A stretch of 64,000 nt of DNA. Source: WHSW01 sp963705955 (GTDB taxonomy: Bacteria > Actinomycetota > Thermoleophilia > Solirubrobacterales > 70-9). This document shows, one piece after another, positions 1-7,983 of this stretch. A program made the translations under genes and the position numbers. The DNA lies in NCBI GenBank assembly GCA_963705955.1, contig CAVPLH010000005.1, positions 1 to 64,000 of the forward strand, read 5' to 3'. The notes below the pieces were generated by a model that ran no database searches, was not told where the DNA came from, and saw nothing but the letters and a program-made list of their open reading frames with translations. The first letter of the stretch is position 1; each line of letters starts with the position of its first letter.

Positions 1-77
1 TGAGCGCGGACGACTCCTCGGTCTACGTCGGCACGAGCGGCGATGACTCGATCGCCCGCTTCTCGCGCGCTCCGTAG
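1..77 (+). CDS. 3' end of an unidentified protein entering the window
   Basis: An open frame enters from the left (codons from base 3) and stops at TAG 75-77. Only 24 residues are visible, including VYVGTSGDDSIARFSR. That hydrophobic strand followed by a short turn resembles the last blade of a beta-propeller repeat protein, but one blade is too little to assign a family. About 70 bases separate it from the next gene, so it probably ends its own transcript. Confidence 0.5.
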   Translation, partial: SADDSSVYVGTSGDDSIARFSRAP

Positions 78-146
78 CTGGGATCAGCCGTCGGGTCCGA
101 TCCCTGTGCGCGCTCCCGCCGGGCCCACGGCGAGATACTGCGGGCG

Positions 147-584
147 ATGTCGCAGGAGAACGTCGAGGTGGTCCGCGCAGCCTACGAGGCCTTTGCTCGC
201 GGCGATCGAGGGGTCGTCGCGCGCTTCGCGGATCCTGAGATCGAATGGACTCCCCTGCTCGGGGCGCTGCTGGGAGTGGAAAAGCTCACGGGACGGGAAG
301 CAGTTCTCGAGTTCCTGTTCGACATCGAGAACTACATCGACGGGTGGCGGACCGAGCCGGACGAGTTCGTGGACCTCGGCGACGACGGAGTCCTCGTGCT
401 CGAGACCCGTCACGGGCGTCCGAAGGGCACCGACGCCAAGATCAGCCAGCCGACGGGGGCGATCTACCGCCTCCGAGACCGGCTGATCGTCTCCGTGCGC
501 GCCTATCCCAGCAAGAGGGAGGCCCTCGAGGCGGCCGGGCTGAGCGAGCAGGGCGGGGTCGGTGACACCAACCCAGGGAGGTAG
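147..584 (+). CDS. SnoaL-like / NTF2-fold protein
   Basis: This 145-residue protein begins MSQENVEVVRAAYEAF, the typical first helix of the SnoaL-like superfamily, followed by FADPEIEWTPL and a C-terminal sheet with TGAIYRLRD. The fold is a small alpha+beta cone used by isomerases, hydrolases and many orphan proteins, and the sequence does not fix a substrate. The start ATG lies 7 nt after GATACT (a possible leaderless -10), with no Shine-Dalgarno. The next gene starts 2 nt after the stop, so the two are probably one operon. A second, frameshifted SnoaL gene lies at 31225-31618. Confidence 0.85.
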   Translation: MSQENVEVVRAAYEAFARGDRGVVARFADPEIEWTPLLGALLGVEKLTGREAVLEFLFDIENYIDGWRTEPDEFVDLGDDGVLVLETRHGRPKGTDAKISQPTGAIYRLRDRLIVSVRAYPSKREALEAAGLSEQGGVGDTNPGR

Positions 585-586
585 AC

Positions 587-1219
587 GTGGCGCTTGAAGT
601 CGTCGGAGCCGGGCTCGGTCGAACCGGGACCGCGTCGCTGAAGCTGGCGCTCGAGCAACTGCTCGAGCGCCCCTGCTACCACATGTCGGAGGCGATCGAG
701 CGCCCGCAGGACACCGCCGTCTGGCGGTCGGCGTTGCGCGGCGAAACGGTCGACTGGAACGGCTTCTTGGCCGCCTACGGCGCCACCGTCGACTGGCCCG
801 CGTGCGCCTTCTGGCGTCCGCTGCTGGTGGCCAACCCCGAGGCGGTCGTCCTGCTCTCGAGCCGCGAGTCGGGAGAAGCCTGGTGGCGAAGCATGGAGAG
901 GACGATCGTCGCGACCCTGTCGGCGCCGGTGCCCGAGGACGATCGGGACTGGCAGGAGCGTCGGGCGATGACGATGACGATGATCGAGCGCTTCGATCCA
1001 GAATGGCGCCGCGCCGATGCGGCGATCGCAGCGTATGAGGCCCACAACGAAGCGGTTCGCGCCGAGGTGCCCGCGCAGCGATTGATCGACTGGCAGCCGG
1101 GCGCCGGATGGGAGCCGATCTGCAGCGCGCTCCGGTTGCCGGTTCCCGACACCCCGTTCCCGCACACGAACACGACCGCCGACTTCCGCAGCTCGCAGGA
1201 GATGGACGCGCGAACCTGA
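587..1219 (+). CDS. sulfotransferase-family P-loop protein (Sulfotransfer_4 type)
   Basis: The 210-residue product starts with GAGLGRTGTASLKLALEQLL, the glycine-rich 5'-phosphosulfate loop of the short Sulfotransfer_4 family. It continues with a WNGFLAAYGATVDWPA segment and VVLLSSRESGEAWWRS, the usual 3'-phosphate loop. A PAPS-dependent sulfotransferase is the family expectation, though many members are uncharacterised. The start is GTG 587 with a strong ribosome site (AGGGAGG) in the end of the preceding SnoaL gene, 2 nt away, so translation is likely coupled. It faces the alpha/beta hydrolase gene across 37 bp. Confidence 0.8.
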   Translation: MALEVVGAGLGRTGTASLKLALEQLLERPCYHMSEAIERPQDTAVWRSALRGETVDWNGFLAAYGATVDWPACAFWRPLLVANPEAVVLLSSRESGEAWWRSMERTIVATLSAPVPEDDRDWQERRAMTMTMIERFDPEWRRADAAIAAYEAHNEAVRAEVPAQRLIDWQPGAGWEPICSALRLPVPDTPFPHTNTTADFRSSQEMDART

Positions 1220-1256
1220 GTCAGGATCCGGCACGCGGCCGGGCCGGGCGCCGCCG

Positions 1257-2138
1257 CTAGGCGTCCGCGAGCAACCCGTCGAGGATCTCCCCGAAGCAGC
1301 CGAGCCCGAGTGAGAGGTGGCCGTGCGCGGAGAGGATGTGCGGCCGGGCGCCGGCGACGTTCGATACGAGCCATTCGCCGTGAGACGCGGGGACGAAGCG
1401 GTCCTCGAGCCCCTGCCAGACGTCGACCGGGACCTCGATCGCGTCGAGCTCGAAGCCCCACGGCCCGAGCAATGCGAGGTCGTCGTCGAGCCAGCCCCAG
1501 ATTCCGCTCCGCAGCGCGTCATGCAGGTCGGCGGCGACGAACGCCGCGTAGTCGCCGGTCAGCACCGCCGCGTCCGGAGCGGAGACGAGCGACCCCAGCG
1601 AGTCGATCACCTGCTCGGCCGTGATCGAGCCGAGCGAGCGTGCGGCATCCTCGAGAAACGCCTCCAGCGCCGCCGGCCCGGCGTCGGCGGCCGCGAACTC
1701 CTCGAGATTCTCGCTCGCCATTCCGACGCGCCACTCGAGCCCGTCGGCGTAGGTCGGGGCGACGCCGGCGATCGTCGCCGCGGCGATCACCCGATCTCCG
1801 ATCAGCGCCGCGCAGGCGAGCGCGTGCGGACCGCCGCCCGAGCCGCCGACCGTGAAGAACCGCTCCGCGCCGAGCGCGTCGGCGACCGCCGCGCAGTCGG
1901 CGGCGCAGTCGGCGACGGTCCGTCCCTCGACCCGGTCCGAGGCGCCGTAGCCGGGCCGGGCGTAGGCGGCGAGGCGCAGCCCCCGCCGGGCCGCGGTCGC
2001 GACGTGGGGCGCGTAGAGCTCGTGCACCCCCCCCGGGGTCCCGCCGTGAACGATCAGCAGCGGGCCGGACTCCGGTCCGGCGACCGCGGCCTGCAGGTTG
2101 CGCCCCTCGACGGTCACTGAGAGCTGCTCGGTCGTCAT
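1257..2138 (-). CDS. alpha/beta hydrolase
   Basis: This is a 293-residue alpha/beta-hydrolase. LLIVHGGTPGG (around residue 30) forms the oxyanion HG motif. YARPGYGASDR is the conserved strand-4 region. FTVGGSGGGPHAL is the nucleophile elbow (G-x-S-x-G) with the catalytic Ser near residue 101. The acid is probably in LEDRFVP, and the His is in HILSAHGHLSLG. The substrate is unknown. The ATG at 2138 is preceded on the minus strand by TAGATT (2147-2152) with an 8-nt gap and no Shine-Dalgarno, so the transcript is probably leaderless. Confidence 0.85.
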   Translation of the reverse strand: MTTEQLSVTVEGRNLQAAVAGPESGPLLIVHGGTPGGVHELYAPHVATAARRGLRLAAYARPGYGASDRVEGRTVADCAADCAAVADALGAERFFTVGGSGGGPHALACAALIGDRVIAAATIAGVAPTYADGLEWRVGMASENLEEFAAADAGPAALEAFLEDAARSLGSITAEQVIDSLGSLVSAPDAAVLTGDYAAFVAADLHDALRSGIWGWLDDDLALLGPWGFELDAIEVPVDVWQGLEDRFVPASHGEWLVSNVAGARPHILSAHGHLSLGLGCFGEILDGLLADA

Positions 2139-2194
2139 CGCAATGCAATCTAACGTCGGGCCGGAGCCCCCAGCGGCCGGGATAAGCTCGGGCC

Positions 2195-2377
2195 GTGAAG
2201 GCCGCGATCATCGTGCTGCTGCTCGCAGCGATTCCGGCAGCGCCGAGGCCCGCGGCGCCGGGATTCGGATCCGCCTCCGGTCTCCAGGACGTCTCGGACT
2301 TCCTGCGCATCGGTGGCGCGGTGACGAACGTCTGCGCGCCGTTCCCCTGCTACGCGGGTGGCTACACCGGGCCGTGA
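2195..2377 (+). CDS. small secreted protein, 60 aa, with a Cys pair
   Basis: GTG 2195 opens a 60-residue frame: MKAAIIVLLLAAIPAAPRPA reads as a short signal peptide, and the tail contains two cysteines five residues apart (CAPFPC). No family is recognised. The case for a real gene is that TAAGCT (2183-2188) ends 6 nt before the GTG, the same spacing seen at many real starts here. The divergent hydrolase has a matching element on the other strand. It could still be a chance frame. Confidence 0.4.
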   Translation: MKAAIIVLLLAAIPAAPRPAAPGFGSASGLQDVSDFLRIGGAVTNVCAPFPCYAGGYTGP

Positions 2378-2393
2378 GCAGGCCCGGCGCCCG

Positions 2394-2501
2394 CTAGGAC
2401 GCCCTCGACCGGGTCTCGCCGTTGAGCTGGTAGCTGACGTACCAGGCGAGGTGGCGGGCGGCGTTGACGCCGAGCGACCACGGACTGAAGAAACGCTTCA
2501 T
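2394..2501 (-). CDS. candidate 35-aa cationic microprotein
   Basis: On the minus strand an ATG at 2501 (or the adjacent ATG at 2504) opens a 35-36 residue frame ending at TAG 2394-2396. The peptide starts MKRFFSPWSLGVNAARHLAW and ends NGETRSRAS, with an aromatic amphipathic middle (HLAWYVSYQL). TAGAGT on the minus strand (2510-2515) ends exactly 8 nt before ATG 2501, matching the leaderless signature of the neighbouring genes. It fills a stretch otherwise without a gene. I recognise no family. The peptide could associate with a membrane through its aromatic segment. Confidence 0.4.
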   Translation of the reverse strand: MKRFFSPWSLGVNAARHLAWYVSYQLNGETRSRAS

Positions 2502-2580
2502 CATCGGTCACTCTATCGCCATCGGAGGCGTAAAGGCTCAGTTACCGAACCTTTTGTTGACCAGGTTGGGAGGTATTGGC

Positions 2581-2850
2581 GTGACGGTGATCAGGATCGA
2601 GGATCGGTCCGGCGCGACGGACTCCGTCGCGGCTCTGGCGAAGGCCCTGGTCGCGCTCGAGCGCCGGATCGAGTCCGAGCGCCCGGAGTCGATCCTGATC
2701 GCCGATGCCTCCGACTCGGCGCTCGCGGCCGCGCTCGTCGCGGCCAAGCTGCAGGTCCCGCTTCGTGCCACGGCCGCCGCAACCGACCCGGCGAGTACCA
2801 ACGGGCTGCTGATCGCGCAGCTCGCCGGGACCTACACTGGGGCCGCATGA
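2581..2850 (+). CDS. 89-aa protein coupled to UDP-sugar dehydrogenase; resembles part of a UDP-GlcNAc 2-epimerase
   Basis: GTG 2581 follows GGGAGG (2568-2573) by 7 nt. The product reads MTVIRIEDRSGATDSV, then ESILIADASDSALAAALVAA and KLQVPLRATAAAT. The central part is reminiscent of the N-terminal Rossmann strand-helix of WecB-type UDP-GlcNAc 2-epimerases (PD-VLV-GDT-SALAAALAA). The protein is far too short to be that enzyme and lacks its C-terminal UDP-binding domain, so the likeness is only suggestive. Its stop overlaps the next start (ATGA, 2847-2850), so the two genes are translationally coupled. Confidence 0.65.
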   Translation: MTVIRIEDRSGATDSVAALAKALVALERRIESERPESILIADASDSALAAALVAAKLQVPLRATAAATDPASTNGLLIAQLAGTYTGAA

Positions 2851-4094
2851 GCGTCGGGATCATCGGCCTGGGCTATGTCGGCCTCCCCCTCGCGGTCGCC
2901 TTCGCGGAGGCTGGGCACGAGGTGGTCGGCGTCGACGCCGACGCCCGGGTGGTCGAGGGTCTCGCCGCCGGGCGGAGCCGGGTCGAGGACGTCACCTCCG
3001 CACGCCTCGCCGCGCTCGACGGGCGCCTGATCGCGACCAGGGAGTACACCGACCTGGCGGCTTGCGACGCCGTCCTGATCTGCGTGCCGACGCCGCTGGC
3101 CAACCAGCGCGAGCCCGACCTCACCTACATCACCGACGCGGGCCGCTCGCTCGCAGGCGTCCTGCGGGCTGACCAGCTCGTCGTTCTCGAATCGACGACA
3201 TATCCCGGGACGACCCGCGACCACCTGCAGCCGATCCTCGAGGAGTCCGGGCTCAGCGCGGGCTCCGATTTCCACCTCGCGTTCTCACCCGAGCGGATCG
3301 ATCCAGGGCGCGCCGACTACTCGATCCGCACGACGCCGAAGGTCGTCGGTGGGCTGACCGCTGAATGCCGCGATCGAGCGGTCGCCGTCTACGAGCAGAT
3401 CTGCGACACGGTCGTGGCGGTGTCCTCGCCGGAGGTGGCCGAGATGACGAAGCTGCACGAGAACATCTTCCGCTCGGTCAACATCGCGTTCGTCAACGAG
3501 CTTGCGCAACTCTGCGACCGGATGGGGATCGATGTCTGGGAGGTGATCGATGCCGCGGCGACGAAGCCGTACGGTTTCATGCGGTTCGATCCTGGCCCCG
3601 GGATGGGCGGGCACTGCCTGCCGGTGGACCCGTTCTACCTCGCCTTCAAGGCCCGCGAGTACGACTTCCCCGCCGAGTTCGTGGAGCTCGCCGGCAAGGT
3701 CAACCAGCACCAGCCGCATTACTGCGTCGAGCGGATCGTGAGAGCGTTAAACGACGTCGGCAGGCCGGCGCGCGGCGCGCGGCTGCTGCTGCTCGGCGCC
3801 TCCTACAAGGCGGACGTCGGCGACCTTCGCGAGGCGCCGGCGGTGAAGATCGCGCACCTGCTGCGCGAGCTCGGGGCCGACGTCTCCTACCACGACCCGC
3901 ACGTGCCCGAGCTTCGCGAGCTCGGGCTGCGATCGGTCGAGCTCGGTGAAGGCCTCTCGGGATGCGACCTCGCGTGCGTGATCACCGCGCATTCCGGGAT
4001 CGATTACGCCGACGTCGTCGCGACGGCGCCGCTCGTGGTCGACCTGCGCGCCGTCACCCGGGGGATCGAGGCCGACAACCTGATCCGCCTCTGA
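2847..4094 (+). CDS. nucleotide-sugar dehydrogenase (UDP-HexNAc 6-dehydrogenase type)
   Basis: This 415-residue enzyme has all parts of the UDP-glucose/GDP-mannose dehydrogenase family. The NAD loop is GLGYVGLPLA near residue 7. The central domain carries ESTTYPGTT, FSPERIDPG and the helix motif EMTKLHENIFRSVNIAFVNE. The catalytic cysteine lies in GGHCLPVDPFYL (near residue 257), followed by the C-terminal UDP-binding domain (LGASYKADVGDLREAP). HCLPVDP is closer to WbpA/TviB/WecC-type UDP-HexNAc dehydrogenases than to UDP-glucose dehydrogenase. The product would be a UDP-HexNAc uronic acid for surface glycans. Its ATG overlaps the upstream stop. Confidence 0.88.
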   Translation: MSVGIIGLGYVGLPLAVAFAEAGHEVVGVDADARVVEGLAAGRSRVEDVTSARLAALDGRLIATREYTDLAACDAVLICVPTPLANQREPDLTYITDAGRSLAGVLRADQLVVLESTTYPGTTRDHLQPILEESGLSAGSDFHLAFSPERIDPGRADYSIRTTPKVVGGLTAECRDRAVAVYEQICDTVVAVSSPEVAEMTKLHENIFRSVNIAFVNELAQLCDRMGIDVWEVIDAAATKPYGFMRFDPGPGMGGHCLPVDPFYLAFKAREYDFPAEFVELAGKVNQHQPHYCVERIVRALNDVGRPARGARLLLLGASYKADVGDLREAPAVKIAHLLRELGADVSYHDPHVPELRELGLRSVELGEGLSGCDLACVITAHSGIDYADVVATAPLVVDLRAVTRGIEADNLIRL

Positions 4095-4131
4095 GCCGGG
4101 GCGCCGGGCCCGTTTCGTAACGTTCCCGCCG

Positions 4132-4863
4132 ATGTTGATTCGGCGACCATCCCGCATCGGCGGCACCGACAGGTTGACGCTCGGACTCGCGGCCGGAGCG
4201 GTCGCCACCGCGGGGACGGTGCTGATCGGCCAGGTGGCGAGGATGGCGCGGCGGCGACAAGCGGCCGCGTCGGGCGACGCCGGTGTGATCGAGACCGCGG
4301 AGCACGCCCTCGAGGCCGCGACCCAGGCGACCCAGGACACGGTCACGGTCGCGATCGAGGGCTACGCGGCGGCGCCGAAGCGAGAGGCGGTTCTGTTCAA
4401 CGTCCTCAGCGGCTTCAGCGCCGGCTTCGCGCTGATGCGCTTCTCCGCCTGGGGCATCCGGGGCGGCTGGTGGCCGTTGGGCAACGTGCGGGTCGGCGGC
4501 CGCCACGTCCATCACTTCGTTCCCGGGATCCTGACCGCGTTCCTGGCCGGCGGCGCGGGACTGGTCACCGAGAGCGAGCGGCTCGAGCAGGTCCTCGCGG
4601 TGCCGTTCGGCGCCGGGATCGGGATGACCTTCGACGAGGCGGCGCTGCTGCTCGAGCTCGAGGACGTCTACTGGTCGCGCGAGGGCGTGCTCAGCGTCCA
4701 GCTCAGCCTCGGGCTCGCCGGGGTGCTCGGCGCGACGATCATCGCCCTGCGGATGCTGCGCCGAGGTGAGCGCGAGTCCGAGCAGGCGGGCCTGATCCCG
4801 GCGCAGACCGGCGAGTACGCGGCCGTCTCGCCGGTGTCCGGAGCGGCGGTCTCGCGGGGCTAG
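4132..4863 (+). CDS. multi-spanning membrane protein with HHFVPGI motif
   Basis: This 243-residue protein has about four to five hydrophobic segments. The first is at residues 14-35, and others surround FNVLSGFSAGFALMRF, GILTAFLAGGAGLV and LGLAGVLGATIIAL. Conserved-looking polar motifs are GGRHVHHFVPGI and MTFDEAALLLELEDVYW, which place histidines and acidic residues near the membrane and could bind a metal. I recognise the pattern from uncharacterised actinobacterial integral membrane proteins and cannot assign a function. TAACGT (4118-4123) ends 8 nt before the ATG. Its stop shares CTAG (4860-4863) with the convergent reductase gene. Confidence 0.75.
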   Translation: MLIRRPSRIGGTDRLTLGLAAGAVATAGTVLIGQVARMARRRQAAASGDAGVIETAEHALEAATQATQDTVTVAIEGYAAAPKREAVLFNVLSGFSAGFALMRFSAWGIRGGWWPLGNVRVGGRHVHHFVPGILTAFLAGGAGLVTESERLEQVLAVPFGAGIGMTFDEAALLLELEDVYWSREGVLSVQLSLGLAGVLGATIIALRMLRRGERESEQAGLIPAQTGEYAAVSPVSGAAVSRG

Positions 4864-5603
4864 CCGCCGGGCACCCGGTAGCGCCCGAACAGCTCGCCGG
4901 TCGCCTCCTCGAACAACAGCCACTCGATCCGCAGTGGACGCTCCTGCTCGGCCAGCCCGGCGACGAGCCCAGGGCCGACGCCTCCGGCGAGCTTCGGCGC
5001 GTGGGTGACGAACATCTCGTCGACCAGACCAGCCTCGATCAACTCGCCGTGCAGCCGCGGCCCACCCTCGCAGAGCAGCGCCCTGACGCCCCGCTCGGTA
5101 CGCAGATAGGTGAGCAGCGCCGCCAGGTCGACTTCGTCCGGCTGGCGCAGGACTCGGACGCTGGTCTTCGTCGGGGGGATCTCGGCGCTCGAGGAGGTCG
5201 CGATCAGGACCCGACCGAAGCCCTCGGTGAACAGCGGCGCATCCCAGGGCAGATCGAGACGGCCCGAGACGATCACCAGCAGCGGGTCGGGGGCGAGCCC
5301 GTCGCGCTCGCGCTTCTGTCGCTTCGCAGGGTCGCCGACGACCCGTCCATAGCCCTCGGCGCGCATCGTTCCCGCGCCGATCATCACCGCGTCGACCCGG
5401 GTGCGCAGGCCGACCAGCATCGCGGTGTCGGTGTCGGAGCCGATCGCGCCCGAGCGCCCGGAGAGCGTCGCGTGGCCGTCGAGCGTCAGGGCGAAGTTCG
5501 TGAGCACGTGGGGACGGTCGGGCCCCGCCTCGGCGACGAGATCGAGGCTCGCCACCTGGTCGGCGACGGTCGTCTCGGCCGGGTCGGGGAGCAGTCGGCG
5601 CAT
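4860..5603 (-). CDS. pyrimidine reductase family protein (RibD C-terminal domain)
   Basis: This is a 247-residue RibD-C / dihydrofolate-reductase-like protein. NFALTLDGHATLSGRSG binds substrate and the NADPH phosphate, VDAVMIGAGTMRAEGYG is the conserved loop, and LLCEGGPRLHGELIEAGLVD is the C-terminal signature. The family contains the riboflavin pyrimidine reductase and many stand-alone paralogues. No deaminase domain is attached and no other rib gene is nearby, so a riboflavin role is not proven. The start chosen is ATG 5603, 6 nt after TATAAG on the minus strand (5610-5615). The frame is open further upstream but without a plausible start. Confidence 0.85.
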   Translation of the reverse strand: MRRLLPDPAETTVADQVASLDLVAEAGPDRPHVLTNFALTLDGHATLSGRSGAIGSDTDTAMLVGLRTRVDAVMIGAGTMRAEGYGRVVGDPAKRQKRERDGLAPDPLLVIVSGRLDLPWDAPLFTEGFGRVLIATSSSAEIPPTKTSVRVLRQPDEVDLAALLTYLRTERGVRALLCEGGPRLHGELIEAGLVDEMFVTHAPKLAGGVGPGLVAGLAEQERPLRIEWLLFEEATGELFGRYRVPGG

Positions 5604-5638
5604 CCGCGGCTTATACCTGCTCGCCGCCCGGTGCCGGC

Positions 5639-6010
5639 TCAGCGTCTCGACTCGATCTCGGCCGGCTCGGCCGCGGACGTGCTGCGGAGGCTGAGCGCGA
5701 GCACGTTGGCGTCGTTCCACCTCCGCGCCCCGGCGGCGGTGGCGGCGTCGCCGCACAACGCCGCCCTCACTCCGGCGACCTTGTTCGCCGCGAATGCCGC
5801 CCCGGTTCCGGTCCAGCAGCAGACGATCGCCTGATCGGCGCGCCCCTCGGCGACGTCGCGTGCGGCGGCCTCGCTCGCCCACGCCCAGTCGTCGCGCTCG
5901 GAGTCGCGCAACGTGCCGTGCGGCGCCGGGTCGTGGCCACGCCGGCGCAGCTCGTCGAGCACCGCCTCCGCGATGCCGGTCCGCTCGTCGGCAGCTACCG
6001 CGATCCGCAT
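5639..6010 (-). CDS. RpiB/LacAB-family sugar-phosphate isomerase, short form
   Basis: The 123-residue product begins MRIAVAADERTGIAEAVLDE and carries VCCWTGTGAAFAANKVAGVR, the RpiB active-site loop with the catalytic Cys and the anion-binding GTG. RWNDANVLALSLRSTS is the conserved final strand. RpiB proteins are usually about 150 residues, and this one stops soon after that strand without the last helix. Its exact substrate is therefore uncertain; ribose-5-phosphate isomerisation is the family default. TAACCT (6019-6024, minus strand) ends 8 nt before the ATG. The reductase gene lies 35 bp downstream in the same direction. Confidence 0.75.
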   Translation of the reverse strand: MRIAVAADERTGIAEAVLDELRRRGHDPAPHGTLRDSERDDWAWASEAAARDVAEGRADQAIVCCWTGTGAAFAANKVAGVRAALCGDAATAAGARRWNDANVLALSLRSTSAAEPAEIESRR

Positions 6011-6055
6011 CGCATCCAAGGTTACGGGCGCCGCGCCCGCCGGTAGGGTCGTCGC

Positions 6056-7972
6056 GTGAACGAGCACATGCACCTCGACGCTCCGGGCTTTCCCCGGATC
6101 GCCGAGTACGGGTTGCTCTCCGACTGCCACACCGGCGCCCTGGTCGCGCCCGACGGCTCGATCGAGTGGCTCTGCGTCCCGCGGTTCGACTCGCCGAGCG
6201 TGTTCGGCGCGATTCTCGACCGGGCTGCCGGGAGGTTTCGCTTCGGCCCCCGGGAGACGGTTCCGGTCGCGCGCCGCTACGAGCCCGGGACCAACGTCAT
6301 CGAGGCCACCTGGGCGTCTCCCACCGGCTGGCTCGTGGTCCGCGACGTGCTCACGATCGGGCCGTGGCGCTCGCGCCCCGACGATCCGCACACCCGCCCG
6401 CCGCCCGACCTCGACGCCGAGCGCGTCCTCGTCCGGGTCGCCGAGTGCGTCCAGGGAGAGGTCGAGGTCGACCTCTCCTGCCACCCGGTCCTCGACTACG
6501 GTCGTCGCACACCCGAGTGGGAGCTGAGCGAGGATCTGCACCTCGCCACCACTCAGGACGACGACGAGCTGCCGAAGCTGGTCCTGACCAGCGATCTCAA
6601 CCTCGGGATCGAGACCGAGCGGGTAGAGGCGCGTCACCTGCTGAGCGACGGTGAGCGCTGCTTCTGCGCGCTCACCTGGGGCGCGGATCCCGATCCGCCG
6701 GGCTCGGTCGAGGACGCGCTCGCCCGGGTCGACGCGACGGGCGAGTACTGGCGCCGCTGGCTCGCGAACGGGACCTTCCCGGACCATCCGTGGCGGATCC
6801 ACCTGCAGCGGTCCGCGCTCGCCCTGAAGGGGCTGACCTACTCGCCCTCCGGGGCGACGGTCGCCGCTCTCACCACCTCGCTGCCGGAGTCGCCCGGGGG
6901 TGAGCGCAACTGGGACTACCGCTACTGCTGGATCCGCGACGCCACCTTCACGCTGTGGAGCCTGCACGTACTCGGCCTCGACGCCGAGGCGGACGATTTC
7001 GCGCGCTTCATCGGCGACATCTGCCACGAGCACGGCAACAAGCTGCAGATCATGTACGGGCTCGGCGGCGAGCGGGATCTGACCGAGAGCACGCTCGACG
7101 AGCTCTCCGGCTACGGAGGAGCGAAACCGGTGCGGGTAGGAAACGGCGCCTTCTCTCAGGTCCAGAACGACGTCTACGGAGCGCTCGTCGACTCGCTCTA
7201 CATCCACACCAAGGCCGACCGGTCGGTGCCGCCGCAGATCTGGCCGATCGTCGCCGACCAGGTCGAGACGGCGGCAGCGATCTGGGAGCAGCCCGACCAG
7301 GGGATCTGGGAGGCTCGCGGCGAGCCGAAGCACTACGTCTCATCGAAGCTGATGTGCTGGGTGGCGATCGACCGCGGCGCCCGGCTCGCGACCCGGCGGG
7401 GCGAGGACGAGCGGGCCGACGCCTGGCGCGAGATCGCCGCCCGGATCCACGCGGACATTCTCGAGCGCGGCGTCTCGGACCGTGGCGTCCTGCGCCAGCA
7501 CTACGACACCGACGCGCTCGACGCCTCGACCCTGCTCGCTCCGCTGCTCCGCTTCCTGCCGCCCGATCACGAGGTGAACCGGAACACGGTCCTGGCGATC
7601 GCCGAGGAGCTGACCGACCACGGACTCGTGCTTCGCTACCGGGTCGACGAGACCGACGACGGCCTGCACGGCGCCGAGGGCACGTTCACGATCTGCTCCT
7701 TCTGGCTCGCCGCGGCGCTCTCCGAGGTCGGCGAGGCCGCCAAGGCCCGTGCCCTGTGCGAGCGGCTCCTGGCGCTCTCCGGCCCGCTCGGCCTCTACGC
7801 CGAGGAGATCGAGCCGCGAAGCGGCATCCATCTGGGCAACTTCCCGCAGGCATTCACGCACCTGGCACTGATCAACGCGGTCGCCCACGTGATCGCCGAC
7901 GAGCAGCGCGAGGCCGATCGCGCGGAGTCGGGGAGGACGGCGGTGTTCAGCGAGATCCGCAGCGGTCGCTGA
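6056..7972 (+). CDS. glycoside hydrolase family 15 (trehalase/glucoamylase-like)
   Basis: This 638-residue GH15 protein has the N-terminal beta-sandwich start FPRIAEYGLLSDCHTGALV followed by DGSIEWLCVPRFDSPSVFG, diagnostic of the bacterial GH15 trehalase/glucoamylase group. The (alpha/alpha)6 barrel contains NWDYRYCWIRDATFTLWSL with the WIRD motif. The segment GAEGTFTICSFWLAAAL carries the conserved Glu. Actinobacterial relatives hydrolyse trehalose, but glucodextran or isomaltose activity is also possible. No signal peptide is seen, so it is probably cytosolic. GTG 6056 lies 6 nt after TAGGGT (6044-6049), opposite the divergent isomerase gene. otsB at 60044 is the only other trehalose gene here. 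Confidence 0.9.
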   Translation: MNEHMHLDAPGFPRIAEYGLLSDCHTGALVAPDGSIEWLCVPRFDSPSVFGAILDRAAGRFRFGPRETVPVARRYEPGTNVIEATWASPTGWLVVRDVLTIGPWRSRPDDPHTRPPPDLDAERVLVRVAECVQGEVEVDLSCHPVLDYGRRTPEWELSEDLHLATTQDDDELPKLVLTSDLNLGIETERVEARHLLSDGERCFCALTWGADPDPPGSVEDALARVDATGEYWRRWLANGTFPDHPWRIHLQRSALALKGLTYSPSGATVAALTTSLPESPGGERNWDYRYCWIRDATFTLWSLHVLGLDAEADDFARFIGDICHEHGNKLQIMYGLGGERDLTESTLDELSGYGGAKPVRVGNGAFSQVQNDVYGALVDSLYIHTKADRSVPPQIWPIVADQVETAAAIWEQPDQGIWEARGEPKHYVSSKLMCWVAIDRGARLATRRGEDERADAWREIAARIHADILERGVSDRGVLRQHYDTDALDASTLLAPLLRFLPPDHEVNRNTVLAIAEELTDHGLVLRYRVDETDDGLHGAEGTFTICSFWLAAALSEVGEAAKARALCERLLALSGPLGLYAEEIEPRSGIHLGNFPQAFTHLALINAVAHVIADEQREADRAESGRTAVFSEIRSGR

Positions 7973-7983
7973 GGGCGGCGCGC

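Noticed and set aside
5604..5680. A frameshift removing the end of the RpiB-like protein
   Set aside because: None of the other frames restores a recognisable C-terminal helix, so I treat it as a short family member.
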